From: Dichotomocladium elegans
Lineage: Eukaryota; Mucoromycota; Mucoromycetes; Mucorales; Lichtheimiaceae
NCBI GenBank assembly: GCA_025716815.1
Contig: JAIXMN010000022.1
Coordinates: 186,001-250,000 of the forward strand
DNA: 64,000 bases
Direction of reading: 5' to 3'
Both the position numbers and the translations under genes were made by a program. The notes below the pieces were generated by a model, which saw only the letters and a program-made list of their open reading frames with translations, did not search any database and had not been told where the DNA came from. How positions within the stretch are numbered: position 1 is the stretch's first letter; the number at the start of each line of letters is the position of its first letter. Shown piece by piece: positions 23,873-35,024 of the stretch.

Positions 23873-25542
23873 ATGACGTATATCCGACACTCAAACAACC
23901 CTTCGCCACCGGCGACGCCACCATCACTGATCCATTCACACAACAGAAAAGAAGATTCCAGCGATGACGATAAGCTACCTAGACGCGATAGCAATCCCAT
24001 ACTGCAATCAGACAATGACGAGCTGCTTACCTATATACTCTCTGTTCGAGACACCTTTTCGCAGCTCAATCAAAAGCAGCAGAGGCAACTCCTGTCCGAG
24101 CTGCTAAAGTGTTGTGATAACCAGTTGCTTACCTTCCTTTATTCGCTCATCAGCCCTAAGCTCAAAATCGACTTTATTACACAGCTTCCAAACGAAGTGG
24201 CATTGCAGGTCCTGGGATTCATTGACGGCAGTGATGTTTACACACTCGCGCAGATTAGCAGAGTATCAAAACGCTGGAACGCCTTGCTCTGCGACGAATC
24301 AATCTGGAAAGAAATGTGCCGCAAGTACATGTTTAAAAGCCGCCGGCGGTCTCTGCCAGCATCACCAATAGGCAACGCTGCCATCTCATCTTACCGAGGA
24401 TATTACCGACGGCTCTTCACCATAGAAAATGCATGGGAAAGGGGCACCGGTAAGATTATATCATGCACGAATGCGATACAATCCTCGCTCGTCACCTGCC
24501 TTCAGATGGAGGGGCCGTATATTGTTGTGGGATGCGACAACCGCCGAATCGAGGTGTTTGATAGTCGGACTGGCAAGCATATAAAGCAACTCGTTGGACA
24601 AAGCGGCGGGGTGTGGGCTCTCGAATTCGTGGTCCTTTCTGATAAGAAAGCGGTCCTCGTTTCGGGTGGATGTGATCGGCAAGTGTTCTGCAGCTTTAGT
24701 GTATGGCTCCTAACTAAATTCAAACGATGATAATCTACGTTAGTGACCTGCGTGTATGGGACTTACCGAGCGGCGATCTGAGGCACGTATTGCGTGGACA
24801 TTCATCCACCATCCGATGTCTGAAGATGCAGAGCGATGCTCGAATTGTCGTAACCGGTTCACGCGATGCTTCGATCCGCATATGGGACATTAAACAAGGC
24901 GTACAACGACATGTGTGTCTTGGCCACCAATCCAGCGTTCGGTGTTTGGATATACATGGCCATCGCGTCGCTTCGGGGTCCTACGACCATACTGCACGAC
25001 TGTGGGATGTTAACACAGGCAAATGCCTTCACATCTTTGTCGGGCACTTATCCCAGATTTATGCTATCGTCTTCGACGGGGTCCGTGTCATTACAGGATC
25101 TCTTGATTCCACTATTCGTGTCTGGTCTGCTGACACTGGTGTGTGCCTCGCTACTCTCCAGGGGCACACCTCCCTTGTCGGTCATCTCCAACTCTCGCCG
25201 ACAGATCCTTCCATCCTCGTCAGTGGTGGCTCTGATGGATGTCTTCGCGTCTGGAACCTTGACGTATATGAATGTCGCCATCGCATTTCCGCACATGACA
25301 ACTCCATAACCTGCATCCATGTCGACAACGGGCGCATCCTCACTGGCGGTAGCGACGGTCGTGTCAAGCTCTGGAATCTTGAAACCGGCACCCTCGTTCG
25401 CGCATTTACACAGCCTGCACGGACCGTTTGGAAAGTCCAATTTACCGCCACAAAAGCAGTCGTCATCCTTCAGCGTCCAAGGGTACCACCCATGCAACAG
25501 ATTTTGACAGCAATTGAGCTACACCGCTTTGACCTGGACTGA
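23873..25542 (+). CDS. F-box/WD40 protein, Cdc4/Fbw7-like SCF substrate receptor
   Basis: Two exons (23873-24678 and 24744-25542) give 534 aa. The order is a Ser/Asp-rich disordered N-terminus, a helical stretch at about 45-95, an F-box at about 99-148 (FITQLPNEVALQVLGFIDG), then WD40 repeats filling the rest, many ending in Trp-Asp-like pairs (LRVWDL, IRIWDI, ARLWDV, IRVWSA, LRVWNL, VKLWNL). The family docks Skp1 through the F-box and binds phosphodegrons on the propeller for ubiquitination. The intron is GC-AG: gcaagt at 24679 to tag at 24743 with branch site CTAAC. Only this joint restores GGCDRDLRVWDL. The frame opens earlier (23723), but the ATG at 23873 follows the pyrimidine-rich leader and is preferred. 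Confidence 0.88.
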
Positions 25543-25644
25543 CATATTTCTCTTGCACCTAATTCCTCTCATTTTCCCTTCTTTCTCTCTGTCATGACAG
25601 TCTTACCCTGAAAATCAACAGCAAAAAAACACAAATATAAAACA

Positions 25645-26930
25645 ATGAGCATCATCCATAGCACGAAAGACGCCCATGTCGTTGATTGCGAGGCAGCATT
25701 CTCTCGCCATTTATCGCTTAAATCTCGACGGAAACGATTAAGACGAGGAGAATTCAGCGTTAACGCGCCATACTATACATCGTCTCTTGTCAAGGCTGGC
25801 CAAAAGCGAAAACGTCCTCATGCGGCCGAGATTCAAACGGAGGAATGGCATGAGCAGCATGCCCGACCTTTTCTTTCCAGTGTCCTCGAGAATATATCGT
25901 GTCTCTCTACCTTGCTTGGCAAAAGAGACACTGACCCACCCCACGAGCCATTAAAAGATCCCATCGACTTTCCCTCGCTTCTACCACTCGCAGAAGCGTC
26001 GACGCGTTTTTCCTTCTATGATGATTCCACGAGTCCCAGTTTTGAACTAACGGAGGAAGTCGTCGAGATGGAGCCCCTCGATGCTTTCCACCGCATCATC
26101 ACCAATTCATTAAAAGACAAGACCAGATCACTTTCACTGGATGGACACATGTATCTTGTGCCGCCACAATCCACATTTTACCTCGGTAACCTACACAGTG
26201 GCATGGACGATATTGTTCGATTCGGTCCGTTTGATCTGTTGGTCATGGATCCGCCATGGCCTAACAAGAGTGGTAAGATACATTAGGCATCTTCATTTCT
26301 AACTATGATCTTATATGAAGCTTTTCATTAGCGCATCGGTCATCTCATTACGAGACTCAAGATATCTATGACTTCTATCAAATTCCAGTGCCCTCATTAA
26401 TCAAACCGGGCGGTCTGGTAGCAGTTTGGGTCACCAATAAGCCGAAATTCCGTCGATTCGTCATAGACAAGCTATTCAAAGCATGGAAGATAGAATTTGT
26501 TGGTGTGTGGTACTGGCTTAAGGTGACGACCGAAGGCGAGCCTGTGGTACCTATCGATTCACCCCATCGAAAACCATATGAACAGCTAGTGCTAGGGATC
26601 AAAAAGTCCACTACGATAAACCTTTACAAGATTGAGAAAACCAAGGCTATAATCAGTGTTCCAAGCTGTCGTCATTCAAGGAAACCACCTTTGGGAGGTA
26701 AATGTGTCGGCTATTGGAGTACAATTTGACCAACCACACTCACATTCTGTCTGTTATTTCCAATAGATGTTTTAGCAGAGTATCTTCCTGATAACCCAAA
26801 GCGCCTTGAATTGTTTGCCAGGTGCCTGTTGCCTGGATGGACGAGCTGGGGCAATGAGTGCCTCAAGTTTCAGCAAATGAAGTATTTTGAAGATGATGAT
26901 GAAGATGTAATAAAGACTGGCGGCATTTGA
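25645..26930 (+). CDS. METTL4-like MT-A70 adenine N6-methyltransferase
   Basis: Exons 25645-26272, 26332-26697 and 26767-26930 give 385 aa. The catalytic DPPW motif is at residues 202-205 (LLVMDPPWPNKS). Downstream conserved METTL4 blocks are VAVWVTNKPK, PIDSPHRKPYEQLVLG, HSRKPPL and LLPGWTSWGNE. Intron joins are GT-AG, phase 1, and both restore these blocks. MT-A70 enzymes transfer methyl from SAM to adenine N6; METTL4 members act on U2 snRNA and have been proposed to act on DNA. Early-diverging fungi are known for abundant 6mA in DNA, but which substrate this protein uses cannot be told. The N-terminal ~190 residues are basic and variable. It lies 102 bp after the F-box gene. Confidence 0.88.
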
Positions 26931-27169
26931 AAACAATGGGAGGAGGGGTTGGAGGAGGGGGTGGAAAAGGTAGCGCGGACAGCTTGGGGGGTGGGAGCGC
27001 CGAGATAGGTGTGGCCCATCCTGCCATTCTGGAAACCTCCTTTTTCTCCCCTCTGATTATATATCTGGTATGTGCGCATAGACAGGCGATGGCAGGTTGC
27101 TGGAAGCTGACGGATGGATGAATCGATGAATCAACGGATGGATGGATTATAGGGAAGCGACATTTTACG

Positions 27170-27800
27170 ATGAAGGTAGATTTTCTCTGTGCCTTCATTT
27201 CTTTCTGAACATTGGCACTTATGGTAGCGAAAATCTTGATAGGACATTTACAAAGACGATGAGCTTACCATTCCCGAGGGCGTTACCGTGAGCGTCAAGT
27301 CCCGTATTGTTACTGTCAAGGGTCCCCGTGGCGAATTGACCAAGAACCTTCGCCACTTGAACATCGAGATCAAGTTTGAGGGCAAGAACAAGCTCAAGTT
27401 CACCGTGTACCACGGTGTCCGCAAGCACGTTGCCTCTATCCGCACCGTCCGTTCGTTGATTAACAACATGATCACCGGTGTCACCAAGGGCTTCGAGTAC
27501 AAGCTTCGCTACGTCTATGCCCATTTTCCCATCAACGTTATCATCAATGGTAACGGCGATGCCGTCGAGATCCGCAACTTCTTGGGCCAGAAGGTCGTCT
27601 TCCACGTCAAGATGCGCGAGGGTGTCAAGTGCGAGGCTTCCAAGGCCCAGAAGGACGAGCTGATCATCACTGGCAACGATCTCGAAGCCGTCTCCCAGAG
27701 CGCTGCCGATATCCAACAGACTTGCCGCGTCAAGAACAAGGATATCCGTAAGTTCTTGGACGGTATCTACGTCTCCGAGCGCAATGTTCTCGAGGCATAA
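27170..27800 (+). CDS. RPL9: 60S ribosomal protein L9 (uL6)
   Basis: Exon 1 is only ATGAAG (27170-27175). A GT-AG intron (27176-27242) joins it to exon 2 (27243-27800), giving 187 aa that begin [18 protein letters not shown]. The protein has the two uL6 domains; [15 protein letters not shown] and [18 protein letters not shown] are diagnostic. It is a structural protein of the large ribosomal subunit near the sarcin-ricin loop. A tiny first exon followed directly by an intron is common in fungal ribosomal protein genes. Strong codon bias towards C-ending codons separates it from its neighbours. A GGAT-rich stretch lies just upstream (27115-27146). Confidence 0.97.
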
Positions 27801-27905
27801 AGATGCATATATAATAAATGTCTTCTACATCAACAACTCCATGCTATTGAGCGCCCCTTTATTGTTTGTGAACACGGCAATTGTGCTATTGGACGGTGCT
27901 GACTG

Positions 27906-27939
<34 letters not shown>
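27906..27939. repeat. (CA)n(TA)n microsatellite
   Basis: Compound dinucleotide repeat between RPL9 and the kinase gene, about 60 bp before the kinase ATG. Confidence 0.9.
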
Positions 27940-28001
27940 CGCTGAGGCCGTGTTTTATCTGTACTTCTCCTACTCAACGGAACTCTTGGGTTGTTTTAGC
28001 A

Positions 28002-29054
28002 ATGGATTGGCATCGGAAGTTGATCCATCCTTTCCGTCGCCCGCCTGATCCTGCCACGGCAAATGTATCTCGGACGAGCGTGGAAGCATATGGCCGCCCA
28101 CATCAGGTGATCGGTGAAGGGTCTAGTGGGACGGTAATGGTGTTCAGACGCGATCAGCATACGCTTTATGCGGTTAAGCGCTTCCGAAAACGTCGCCGAA
28201 ACCGGCGCTCGTTCATGAATCGCGTCAATGGCGAATACTGCATCGCATCCGCTGTGAGCCAACATGCGAACATTGTATCCACCTTTGACCTGGTGATTGA
28301 CAGCCAAGGCAATTATTTTGCCATCATGGAATACGTAAATAAGTCATCCAGACGAGAGCCCTAGGATGCATCATATGATCTCTAACAGCTCTGCTTATGC
28401 TAGTGTTCTGGTGGCGATCTTTTCCAGACTATCCAGGCCGGACTGATGGTCGACGATCGCGAGCGCGACTGCTGCTTCAAGCAGCTCATTCGGGGCTTAG
28501 CCTTCCTTCATTCGATTGGCGTCGCCCACCGTGACATCAAGCCCGAGAATTTACTCTGGACACACGCCGGATGCCTCAAAATCGCAGATTTCGGGTCTGC
28601 ACAGGTATTTCGCTCACCCTTTCATCAGCGGGCGCTGTCAAAACGCGGCAACAGCCAGGCGATGGCATCCGCTCCGGGTCTCCCTCATGTGGTGGGATCT
28701 CGCCCGTATATACCTCCCGAAAATGACACCCGATGGCCAGACAAAGGCGATGTTTGGTCTGCAGGAATCGTGCTCTATTGTCTCTATCGTGGCGGTCTTC
28801 CCTGGAAAGAAGCTTCGATTGCCGGTGACGCCGGTTTTAGGAATTATGCAAAGAAAAACCGCTGTTTCGGCCTCTTTGAGGACTTGCCGCCAGGCCCTCG
28901 CCGCATGATCCATAAGATGCTCGACCTAAACCCTCAGACGCGTATCTCGGCTGAAAGCATCCTTGCTGACCCTTGGTGGTGTCAACGCATTGTCGTCTGC
29001 TGCGACAGCACCGGTCCGCACGATCAGATCCATCGTCATAGCACTTTGACTTAA
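28002..29054 (+). CDS. Ser/Thr kinase, HAL4/HAL5-NPR1-like
   Basis: Exons 28002-28334 and 28404-29054 give 327 aa, almost all kinase domain. Visible elements are the glycine loop GEGSSGTV, the ATP lysine in YAVKRF, the hinge MEYCSGGDLF, the catalytic loop AHRDIKPENLL, the DFG in IADFGSAQ, and an activation segment ending VGSRPYIPPE, with PPE replacing APE. Those features fit the fungal NPR/HAL5 group, which controls plasma-membrane transporters and ion homeostasis. It is far shorter than yeast Hal4/Hal5 because the long N-terminal extension is missing. The Arg-rich stretch after the ATP lysine (RKRRRNRR) is notable. The intron is GT-AG in phase 0 and restores EYCSGGD. Confidence 0.8.
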
Positions 29055-29430
29055 ACCACCACAAATAACTCAACTAAGCTCTCTTTCACTCGCTCTCTCG
29101 CCGCATAATGTCGGCGAAGGAAAGCCACTCCATTCGCTTTGTTTTCTATGTATATCCTATTCTATATCTTAGGCACACTATGATCTCTTACTTCCTTCTT
29201 TTGTTTTATGCTCTTCTATGGTCTTGAACTCGCAGCAAATATTCTATGAAATCACTGAAAGTGCGGCATTTTATCAAGCACATGCTTATTTGTTTGTTGC
29301 CGGTGCTTTATTATTCGCTCTCCCTCCTACACATACCGGCTCTCTTGCAGCACACCCATGAATATAATGGCCCGGCGGGATCGATTTTATCAGGCCATTT
29401 TCCACCCTCCCCGTGCTCATTGAGACAGAC

Positions 29431-29853
29431 ATGATCAACCTTTTAATTTTGCCTGACGAATTTGCTTTGTACCAATTCGACCGTCATTACCGCCCGCCTT
29501 CGGTATGGCTTGACGCATTGCCATGGTATACAATCTCAAAGACAGCTCATGAGCTCTCTGTTCTCTGCCCCGTTGTTCCGGCGAAACATGCTACGAACAT
29601 TGAGACGACAGCCTCCAAAGCTGAAAAAGGATGGCGCTGTTTCCAAGTAGAAGGTCAAATGGACTTTAGTCTTGTGGGGATACTTGCGGCTATTATCGAT
29701 CCGTTACGGAAGAGCAATGTGCCTGTATTTGCAGTGAGCACTTATGATACCGACTATGTCCTTGTGAAGGATGCAATGCTCGAGAAGGCTATTAATGCCC
29801 TGCATCAGCAAAAAGGGCTAACCATCAAACCCGGTGCTTCTATACTTCTGTAA
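29431..29853 (+). CDS. Small ACT-domain protein
   Basis: Single exon, 140 aa, starting at the ATG at 29431; upstream in-frame codons are non-ATG. The N-terminal half (LPDEFALYQFD...LPWYTISKTAHELSVLCP) and the C-terminal half (GWRCFQVEGQMDFSLVGIL, VFAVSTYDTDYVLVK) match a small two-part ACT-domain family of bacteria and fungi related to the amino-acid-sensing ACT modules of aspartate kinase and CASTOR. No catalytic domain is attached, so a ligand-binding role is inferred only. It lies between the kinase and the carotenoid oxygenase, same strand. Confidence 0.75.
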   Translation: MINLLILPDEFALYQFDRHYRPPSVWLDALPWYTISKTAHELSVLCPVVPAKHATNIETTASKAEKGWRCFQVEGQMDFSLVGILAAIIDPLRKSNVPVFAVSTYDTDYVLVKDAMLEKAINALHQQKGLTIKPGASILL

Positions 29854-30046
29854 AAAAAAAAAGTTAATAAAGAGGTGTATGCCGTATTTGATTTCTTAAC
29901 AACACACACACCCCCCCCACATGCGCACGCACTGCATGTGTCGGCACAAGAATCTTCTTATTTTAGTGCCGCGAATCATCCAATGGATGGTTCCCCAAGT
30001 CCCCCCCCGGCCCCGTCCTCTTACTTTGCTCGCACCACATAAAATA

Positions 30047-32619
30047 ATGGTCGACGATGACACCACAAAAACCTCAACGATTGCAGCAGTAGTTGACACC
30101 ACGTCTGTGGATCATCACCCTCTGGATGACGACGACAGTGGCATGGCGATAACGGCTGCGACCAGTGATGTACCAAAACACCACAGCCAGCTATCGCTGC
30201 CAGACCAGGAACATGGTTCCCTGGAGAAGGATTTTTTAACGAACGACCCCTTGCTCGAATCTGTTCTCGACAACACTGCTACACGTGAGATGCCCGAAAC
30301 CAACAACATAAACCAGGATAAGGAAGAAGACCTGAGCAACCAGTTTGTTGATCTCGAAATCTCCAAGGACGATTCCACATTGGCCTGGCAAGACACGCCA
30401 GCCCATCCGCGAGATGCTCCTCTTCTTGACTCGCCGAGCAACGACGGGGCACTTGACCCGTGGCAAGATGAAGATGCGTCGTTGCTGAAAAATACAAGTG
30501 AAGACGAGCAGCGCGATGAATCACCCGCGCTTAGTCCTGCTGCTGTGGTTGCGCCGATGGCATATACGGAAGATCATGACGCGGAGATGGCTAAAGCCGA
30601 GGAGACGCTCGATAGTGACATTTCCCATGTGAAGGTATGGTGCTGTTCCAGAATACACATCACAAATTAATTAAACATTTCCCCCAGGGCTTTCGCAACG
30701 TATCAGATTCAAATGAGATTGCCGATTTGGAAGTGCAGGGCAAATTGCCCGACTGGCTGGTATGCGAGCATTTTACTATTGGGCCTGGCACGTACGACAT
30801 AAAATATATGCGTAAAATGGAGGTCGACGGTGAATTGCAGCACGTGTCTCAGTTCTTCACTTTCGGACATTGGTTTGACAGGTGAGAGAGACGGGAGGGG
30901 GAATTGAAGGGCGGTGAATATAGACTTGAACGTTTCTGTTAGTCTACCTTTTGTGAATCGCTTTGACATCCATGGTCAGCGCAACAGCATTAGTTACCGC
31001 AATCGACTGACATGTCGTCGTCTGATCGACAAGATCCGCGATAACCACGGTTACGCTCCTCACCATCCAAACGGTTTATTCTTCACAAAGACCAATCAAT
31101 CGGTCCTGACAAAACTTATTGGCGTCGGCAACAATCCTCGACCCGACTATGAGCCCTGTGGGGCGCGTATCTTGCCCAGTATTCCTGGCGTGGACGGCCG
31201 TCTTTTCTGTCTTAACCTTGCTAATCATGTAAGAAAGGGAGGGCGTCTGTACAAAATCAATGCGGCGGAAACTTAATCTGCTCTTTAGATTCAAGAACTT
31301 GATCCTTTTGATATGCGCCCCACGCGTCTCCTGTCATGGAGCGACATCAACCCGGCTCTTAAGGGCCATTCTTCCTGCCCTAATGGACAGTTTGATGAGC
31401 GCACAGGTGAATACATCAACTTCTCCATGGACGTTGGATATCAGTCGACAAAGTACACCTTCTTCTCGATCAGCGATCGCCAACCAAAAGGAACAATCAT
31501 CGGCTCCGTCACTGCGCCAACTGCCTATATAAATAGCTTTTCTATTACTCCAAACTACATTATTTTGGTAAGGTCCCAACAGCGTACTTATTTTCTGCGA
31601 TGTCGTGTGCTAAGCACCTGTCTTAACTAGGCTGTCTTCCCCATGTTGGCTACTGGAGGTGCTATGAAGTTCTCATGGAATGAGAGCATCCTCGAATCAT
31701 TTTCATTCAACGGTCAACAGCCGACATTGTTTTATCTCTTATCCCGAAAAACGGGCAAACATGTTGCTACTTTCCGATCCGAGGCATGCTTCGCGCAAGT
31801 ATTCCTTTATCGCCGTGCTTTCCTGTCCTTTGACTAACGTACGGCCTCACAGATTCCACCATGTAAATGCCTTTGAGGACGATCAAAATAATGTCTACGT
31901 GGACATGATCTGTTACCCCGACGATACCATCGCGCATCAGCTCAGGACTGAATGCCTCCGGGACCCTGCTGCGGCGATGAAGCCCCCACGCCTTTCCCCG
32001 TCCGAACTCAGACGATATGTACTTCATACCGTCGAATTCACTGGCACCAGCCACCCATCCACCACAAACAGCAGCAAGGCAGGTCTTTTTGGTTTTCGGA
32101 AAGCATCCCCTGCAACTGCCATCATACCTGAAGCTTCCTTCGACAAGTGGCTCCAGCCCTCGTTTGAGCTTCCTCAGATGAATCCAAACTACAAGCAACA
32201 TCAGTATACCTATGTCTATGGGCTTGGGTTCTCTGCTTCAAGCGCCATCACTGACGGGCAAATATGGGACACCATCATAAAGGCGGTGAGTGATGTTCCA
32301 AGCTCTTTATGCATATGTATGTAGATTCTCATCGCTTCTGCAGAATGTCAGAGAACGCGACATTGCCGCCACATGGCATCAAAAAGGATGTTACCCGAGC
32401 GAAGCAGTCTTTGTTCCCCGGCCATCCAGTGGCGCCCAGGATGATGTGGCCGAGGACGATGGTGTACTTTTGAGCATCGTCATGGATTCTGCCCGCTCGA
32501 CCTCTTTCCTCCTTGTCCTAGACGCAGCATCGCTTAATGAGCTGGCGAGAGCCTATCTGGGAACTCTCGTGCCCATCAGTTTTGCCCACGGCTCCTATCG
32601 CCTGTACACACACTCTTAA
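30047..32619 (+). CDS. Carotenoid cleavage oxygenase (RPE65/CCD family)
   Basis: Seven exons: 30047-30634, 30688-30881, 30943-31228, 31289-31567, 31631-31794, 31853-32285, 32344-32619 (739 aa). Family blocks in order are GHWFDSLPFVNRFDI, NLANHIQELDPFDMRPTRLLSW, FHHVNAFED with its iron-ligand histidine, and the closing YRLYTHS. Members use non-haem iron held by four histidines to cleave carotenoids; in Mucorales such enzymes start the beta-carotene to trisporic acid sex-pheromone pathway (CarS/AcaA/Tsp3). Which step this one takes cannot be told. The first ~196 residues, one exon, are an acidic Asp/Ser-rich tail outside the usual fold. Intron 5 is GC-AG (gcaagt at 31795) and is needed to keep ACFAFHHVNAF in frame. 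The start at 30047 is the most likely ATG; two lie upstream in frame. Confidence 0.88.
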
Positions 32620-35024
32620 TAAAATAGGGAGGATGAGGCCATAGCCGATGATCACTTGAGCGCATCTTTCATAGGAAAAGATGGGTGGATGCTTTTTTAA
32701 CCCTCCTATGAGATGAACAATTGAATCAAGGTCTAGAGAGACAATAATATACGAAGAGATGCTCCGCATTGGAGAGAACATGATGTACGGATCGCTTGGT
32801 ACTGTACTCCACGACCTGTAACGACCTATTGCTCGGCAATCATTCGAATGCATTGATAAAGATGATGTCAGTCATATCCCGTCGGCGTACCCGAACAAAA
32901 CGCTTGGATCTTCATATCCCTATTCCTCTCTATACATAGGCTCAAATCGAGTCAGGCTTCACTCATTTTTCACATATAAGTCGATGAGAAGCATCGTTTA
33001 GATGTTTTAAAATCCTCAACTCTCTGGAGCAATTGATCCATCGGTTGATCTAGGACAATGGATGGATTACATATCATCGCTCCATGCTAGAATGACAGCA
33101 TTTTTATGGTCTTATTGAGAATAGGTGAACGATCTCTGCGCCTTAAAAATGCTGTCGATGTCCTTTTTGCACTGTAATGCCCATCGCTGTGTTGAGCGAA
33201 GATGGATTTCTTGTGCGTAGCTGCCTTGCAGCAGTTGATGCACGCAAGACCTTCTCAAACATCCGAGGTTTATCTTTGTCGGTGTACATAGTGCAGCCAC
33301 GCTGAAAGTCTTCTTCTTTCATCCGAGTCCTCCCGCTTGGAGGATATGTGCAGCACCAAGATCAGGGTGACACCAGCAAAGATAGATTATGATATTTCTG
33401 TGCGAGAATAAAAGGATTGAAGAGAGTATATTTCCTCATCAACAATATTGATCTTGCACATCTTCGTGAAAACAAAATGAGTATAAAAGGGAGAGAGAGA
33501 TGCGACATATGTGTTAACGCGTAAAGATTCCTGGCCATCAGAACTGCTACTATAAGCCCTTACTATTGTACCACAACTTCCTGTCATAGAGTAAAAAGAA
33601 ATTAATCCCTTTTGTATGCAGGCCCAAGTGCCCTGTCCAAGGTAGACCTTCATTGGGGCTCATCGTCAACCCCGGCTAATAAAAAAAAAGGGGTGCATTC
33701 ATACAAGAGCTTCGGAGGGGAAGAGTCCTATATGATACGTATATAATCCATCGCTGCCCCCTTCCCCAATGTGGCTCTAGTCTCGACATACTAATACTCA
33801 AGATTCTGTGCTCGTACATAGATCCTTTCATTATAGAACCTTAAACGGTGCTTTTCCACCACGTTTCAGCAGTCATTTTTCATTCCTTTTCCTGACTCTT
33901 GTCTTCCGCATATGGTTTACCGCCGCAATAAGATATATCATTGTATTTCTTTCTTTCTTTCTGACCCAATGTAATACCTATGCATAAAAGACTGGCCCTA
34001 CTTTTTCTACATGAACGGGATAAGTTTGTGACACAAGCATATTTGACTATGATGTCACTCGGAAGAGAAGAATACGTTTGCTACGGAGATGTTAGCGATG
34101 ATGATGGTCCGTGATGGGCAATTGGCAGGTCACACATTTTTGTGATACGCATACATATCGTCGATCCCTTTTTTTCCTGTCGGTTGCATACAGCACAACA
34201 ATCCGATGAGAGAAAAAAAAAGTCGTGGATCGGCGATCGGCGACATCAAAGAAACTGACGAGTTCACCCGTATATGCCTTTGTACGTTAGTATTCCGCGC
34301 AGGATGGCCAAAAGGCTGAGACAGGAGAACGGTCATGTAGTGAAATCCACAGCTGCTGCTTAGCATAAAGCTGGCCAACAAGCCCCTTAAACCTCGTTTG
34401 GACACCACGTTTCCCGCTCTGCTCAGAGGGAAAGTTTTCCCTCATAGCCATGCTCGCGTTTCCACAGCAACAACGGTCCAAAAAGAGTTGAACGGAATGG
34501 AGTGGTTTTCTTTATGCAGACCCAACCTGCGTTTATCCTGCCCTGACAGACAAACACATAGGAAGACGACTCAGATGAGCTAGACAAGCGCGAATGAACG
34601 GTTGACGATAGGAGGACAGTTATTTGGTCTCGATTCCCCTCCTCAAACACAGTGACAGCGCTAGGGAGGGTCATCCCAAAGGGAAGGTGAAAGGTTGTAT
34701 CTAAACCCTATACTTCCTGCTTTCAAGTTTGGGGAAAGACGGTGTCATGGTTTTGGGGGTGGCTGAAGGAGTGGGCCCTCTTTTGGTGACGCTAGTACGG
34801 TAAACGGGCAATGTGGGTCAAGACAAGTATGTGCAGTGCCTTAAACACCAGATTTCTGTGGCTACGCAAAAGCGATTGAGAGGACCAAGTGAAGGAGTTT
34901 ATCTCTCAGGAAGACAACGCTACAGTGCTCGGTGCAGTAGAGGGATCTCCGCTCACGCTTTGACACCTGGCATGAAAAAAAAAAAAGTTGCGGACACTTT
35001 TTTCTTTGTTTCCTTCGCTGAACA
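32620..35024. other. Gene-poor gap with a transposon remnant
   Basis: 2.4 kb between the oxygenase and the next gene. Apart from the Tc1-like fragment at about 33000-33345 nothing coding was recognised. Short ORFs overlap on both strands at 34130-34680. Confidence 0.5.
33000..33345 (-). mobile_element. Fragment of Tc1-like transposase gene (N-terminal part)
   Basis: Sequence here matches the element at 56.4-57.4 kb. Shared stretches include ctaggacaatggatgg, actgtaatgcccatcgctg and cttctttcatccga, in the same order and strand, with many substitutions. The minus frame reads STQRWALQCKKDIDSIFK, the helix-turn-helix part of the transposase. The DDE half is absent, so this is a dead fragment. 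Confidence 0.75.
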
